DNA of 64,000 bases from Umbelopsis ramanniana AG (taxonomy: Eukaryota; Mucoromycota; Umbelopsidomycetes; Umbelopsidales; Umbelopsidaceae), in assembly GCF_025399195.1 (NCBI RefSeq), contig NW_026252100.1:186001-250000 (forward strand), given 5' to 3'. Below, piece after piece: positions 62,523 to 64,000 of this stretch; the first letter of the stretch is position 1; each line of letters begins with the position of its first letter. Below the pieces are notes generated by a model, which was given only the letters and a program-made list of their open reading frames with translations, was not told where the DNA came from and made no database searches. The position numbers were made by a program, and so were the translations under genes.

Positions 62523-63174
62523 ATGAATAAAAATTTCCATCGAGTCATCGCCCTCTTGGTCGCCTTTTCCAGCTTGAGTGCAGCCCTCCCTGTCAGTACC
62601 GTTGACAAACATCTTCAGCTTTTAGCCAGAGATGACGCATCAGGAGAAGGTATTCAGCTACCACAGGGTGCGAACTTGAAATTCTCACTGTTTGCCGAAG
62701 GAACTCAGGTAAAGAACGAGTGTCCATCCATTCGCTGACATAGTCAAATCTGTATTAATCGACACTTTTCCTTAGAATTATACTTGTGATAGTACAACGC
62801 ATATGTGGACCAATGTTGGCGCCTTAGCTCATTTATCAAACTCAACCCTCGAATACGATCCAAGCAAACTTGTTGGCTTCCATTATTTCACTGAGCAAGA
62901 TGGAGTACTTTCTCCAGAGTGGGATTTATCCATATCGGAACCGTACGATGAGAATGGTAATCACGTTATTGCAAAGAAGATCAGTCAATATGCTAGCCCT
63001 GACGGACCAGAAAATGTACCTTGGCTTTTGGTACAAGGCATTGAAGGCGACCTTGCAAAATTCGTCACCAGAATTATTACCAAAGGAGGTGTACCACGAC
63101 AGCCAAACTGTGATCCATCATATAATAACTACCTTACAGTGCCTTATACCTCTCTTTACATGTTCTTTGATTAG
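62523..63174 (+). CDS. DUF3455 secreted protein
   Basis: Two exons (62523-62708, 62776-63174) make 194 residues. A signal peptide (VIALLVAFSSLSAALPVS) is followed by a spacer and the DUF3455 core: LPQGANLKFSLFAEGTQNYT then CDS, DGVLSPEWDLSI, PWLLVQGIEGDLAKFVTRII and PRQPNCDPSYNNYLTVPYTS. The ordering (GTQ-N/YxC near the start, PWLL in the middle, a closing VPY) fits this family. Its biochemical role is not established; fungal members are secreted and often mislabelled malate dehydrogenase. Nothing in the residues shows catalysis. Confidence 0.87.
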
Positions 63175-63477
63175 TCCTGTTAAAAGAAGATATTTAATGA
63201 TCCACTTTTGAATGCAGCTGTTTGTAATTCTTGCGCGTTCCCATGCATGAAACCTTATAAAATTTAATTGCGCTAATCCATGATGAGATCGGATGGTTTT
63301 AAAGGTGAAAATCATACTTGAATAAATATGAGAGCAAAGCAATAAGGCTCAAGTCAAAGTGTTCAGGGTCGAAAGTCCTCTGCATAATCGGTATAGTGCG
63401 TCTTCCTGGGATATAATTGCCAAATTAGGACAACGACCCCAGCTGTCTTTTTTCTTTCCTTGTTCAATCCATTGGAC
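63175..63477. other. Intergenic between the DUF3455 and TIP41 genes
   Basis: About 300 bp of 3' UTR and promoter. A T/C run (TCTTTTTTCTTTCC) at about 63446-63460 lies just ahead of the TIP41 start. No TATA box recognised. Confidence 0.5.
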
Positions 63478-64000
63478 ATGACTAGCAGTGCTAAACCAGG
63501 ACATAAAGTAATCAATGAAGGAAATCGACGAGAGGGACATACAAGTGGTATTGAATACAATGGATGGACCATCACTTCCAAGAAGACGTCCATTTGCAAT
63601 TCCCAAGACCTTGATCGGTACAGTTAGATGCTTGTTCACATTCGAGATTCCTTTTCGGTCAACCTAATGACCTTGATCTGATACAGGCTACAAAAAGAAA
63701 TTGGGATACCACTTCCTGAAATGATTTTTGGAAACAACGAAGTCAGTATTCGAAACAAAACAGGTTTTGAGTTGAAATATCGGGCAGAGGACGCTTTACA
63801 GCTAGTTGACAAAACTTCGGAGAGCAACAAACACATCAAAGTAGCATATGCGAAGGAATGGGGAAAGAAAAGGTTGGTAAATGAATACAATTGTAGACAT
63901 GGATGACTAGCTGCTACTATCCATCTCATATCCATTCGTACTAGTTCACAGAATCATGAAAATATTAAGGATGTCATCAAGCCTTATGACTGGACATATA
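63478..64000 (+). CDS. TIP41: TIP41-like type 2A phosphatase regulator (3' end outside window)
   Basis: Three exons are visible: 63478-63617, 63687-63876 and 63952 onward, running off the right edge. Start MTSSAKPGHKVINEGNR. Then SGIEYNGWTITSKKTSI matches the GWxIxxxKxxI pattern of the family; spliced RLQKEIGIPLPEMIFGNN and FELKYRAEDALQLVDK match human TIPRL, and the last exon NHENIKDVIKPYDWTY matches its EVIKPYDWTY. Tip41 binds PP2A-type catalytic subunits and Tap42 and acts in TOR signalling. The remaining half lies outside the window. Confidence 0.93.

Overview
The window is nuclear DNA of a filamentous fungus, most likely an early-diverging one of the Mucoromycota type. The reasons are: about 2.3 kb per gene on both strands; almost every gene cut by several short (about 45-110 nt) GT-AG introns with CTGAC/CTAAC-like branch sites; a Zn2Cys6 regulator and a DUF3455 secreted protein; and animal-like genes that budding yeast lacks (PARN, WTAP, IBTK, a propeller-bearing ELYS, WDR7, and an IRG-type GTPase). 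The species cannot be named from the sequence alone. I saw no rRNA, recognisable tRNA, transposon or CRISPR array. Gene models were joined by hand from reading frames and splice signals; where a full set of exons was summed, the coding length came out divisible by three.

Layout. 1-5 kb: a WDR7/rabconnectin-3-beta-like protein running off the left edge and an NmrA-like oxidoreductase (both minus). 5-12 kb: an ELYS-like nucleoporin and a Zn2Cys6 transcription factor (minus). 12-16 kb: a GNAT acetyltransferase (plus), a mitochondrial carrier (minus) and a compact WTAP-like m6A-writer subunit (plus). 16-24 kb: a complete IBTK homologue (plus) converging on a steryl-ester-hydrolase-type lipase (minus). 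24-33 kb: a Shr3-type chaperone (plus), a PGM2-type phosphoglucomutase/phosphopentomutase (minus), a small membrane protein and a DHA2-like MFS transporter (plus). 33-43 kb: Mediator subunit Med5 (minus), a long-chain acyl-CoA synthetase (plus) and PARN (minus). 43-47 kb: HSCB (plus), protein prenyltransferase alpha subunit (minus) and a tiny CYSTM protein (plus). 47-55 kb: a CNNM/Mam3-type CBS protein and COG3 (minus), then ATE1 (plus), which shares a 97-bp divergent promoter with COG3. 55-64 kb: a small secreted protein, GPN2 GTPase, an IRG-like GTPase (all plus), NDUFAF3 (minus), a DUF3455 secreted protein and the 5' part of TIP41 (plus).

Most genes are unrelated housekeeping functions in vesicle traffic (WDR7, COG3, Shr3), RNA metabolism (WTAP, PARN), mitochondrial biogenesis (HSCB, NDUFAF3, carrier), lipid metabolism (lipase, acyl-CoA synthetase), signalling and protein modification (TIP41, prenyltransferase, ATE1, IBTK). 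There is no biosynthetic cluster. The most unusual gene is the IRG-like GTPase at 59158-60807, a fungal relative of the vertebrate interferon-inducible GTPases with a predicted N-myristoylation start and a hydrophobic N-terminal segment.
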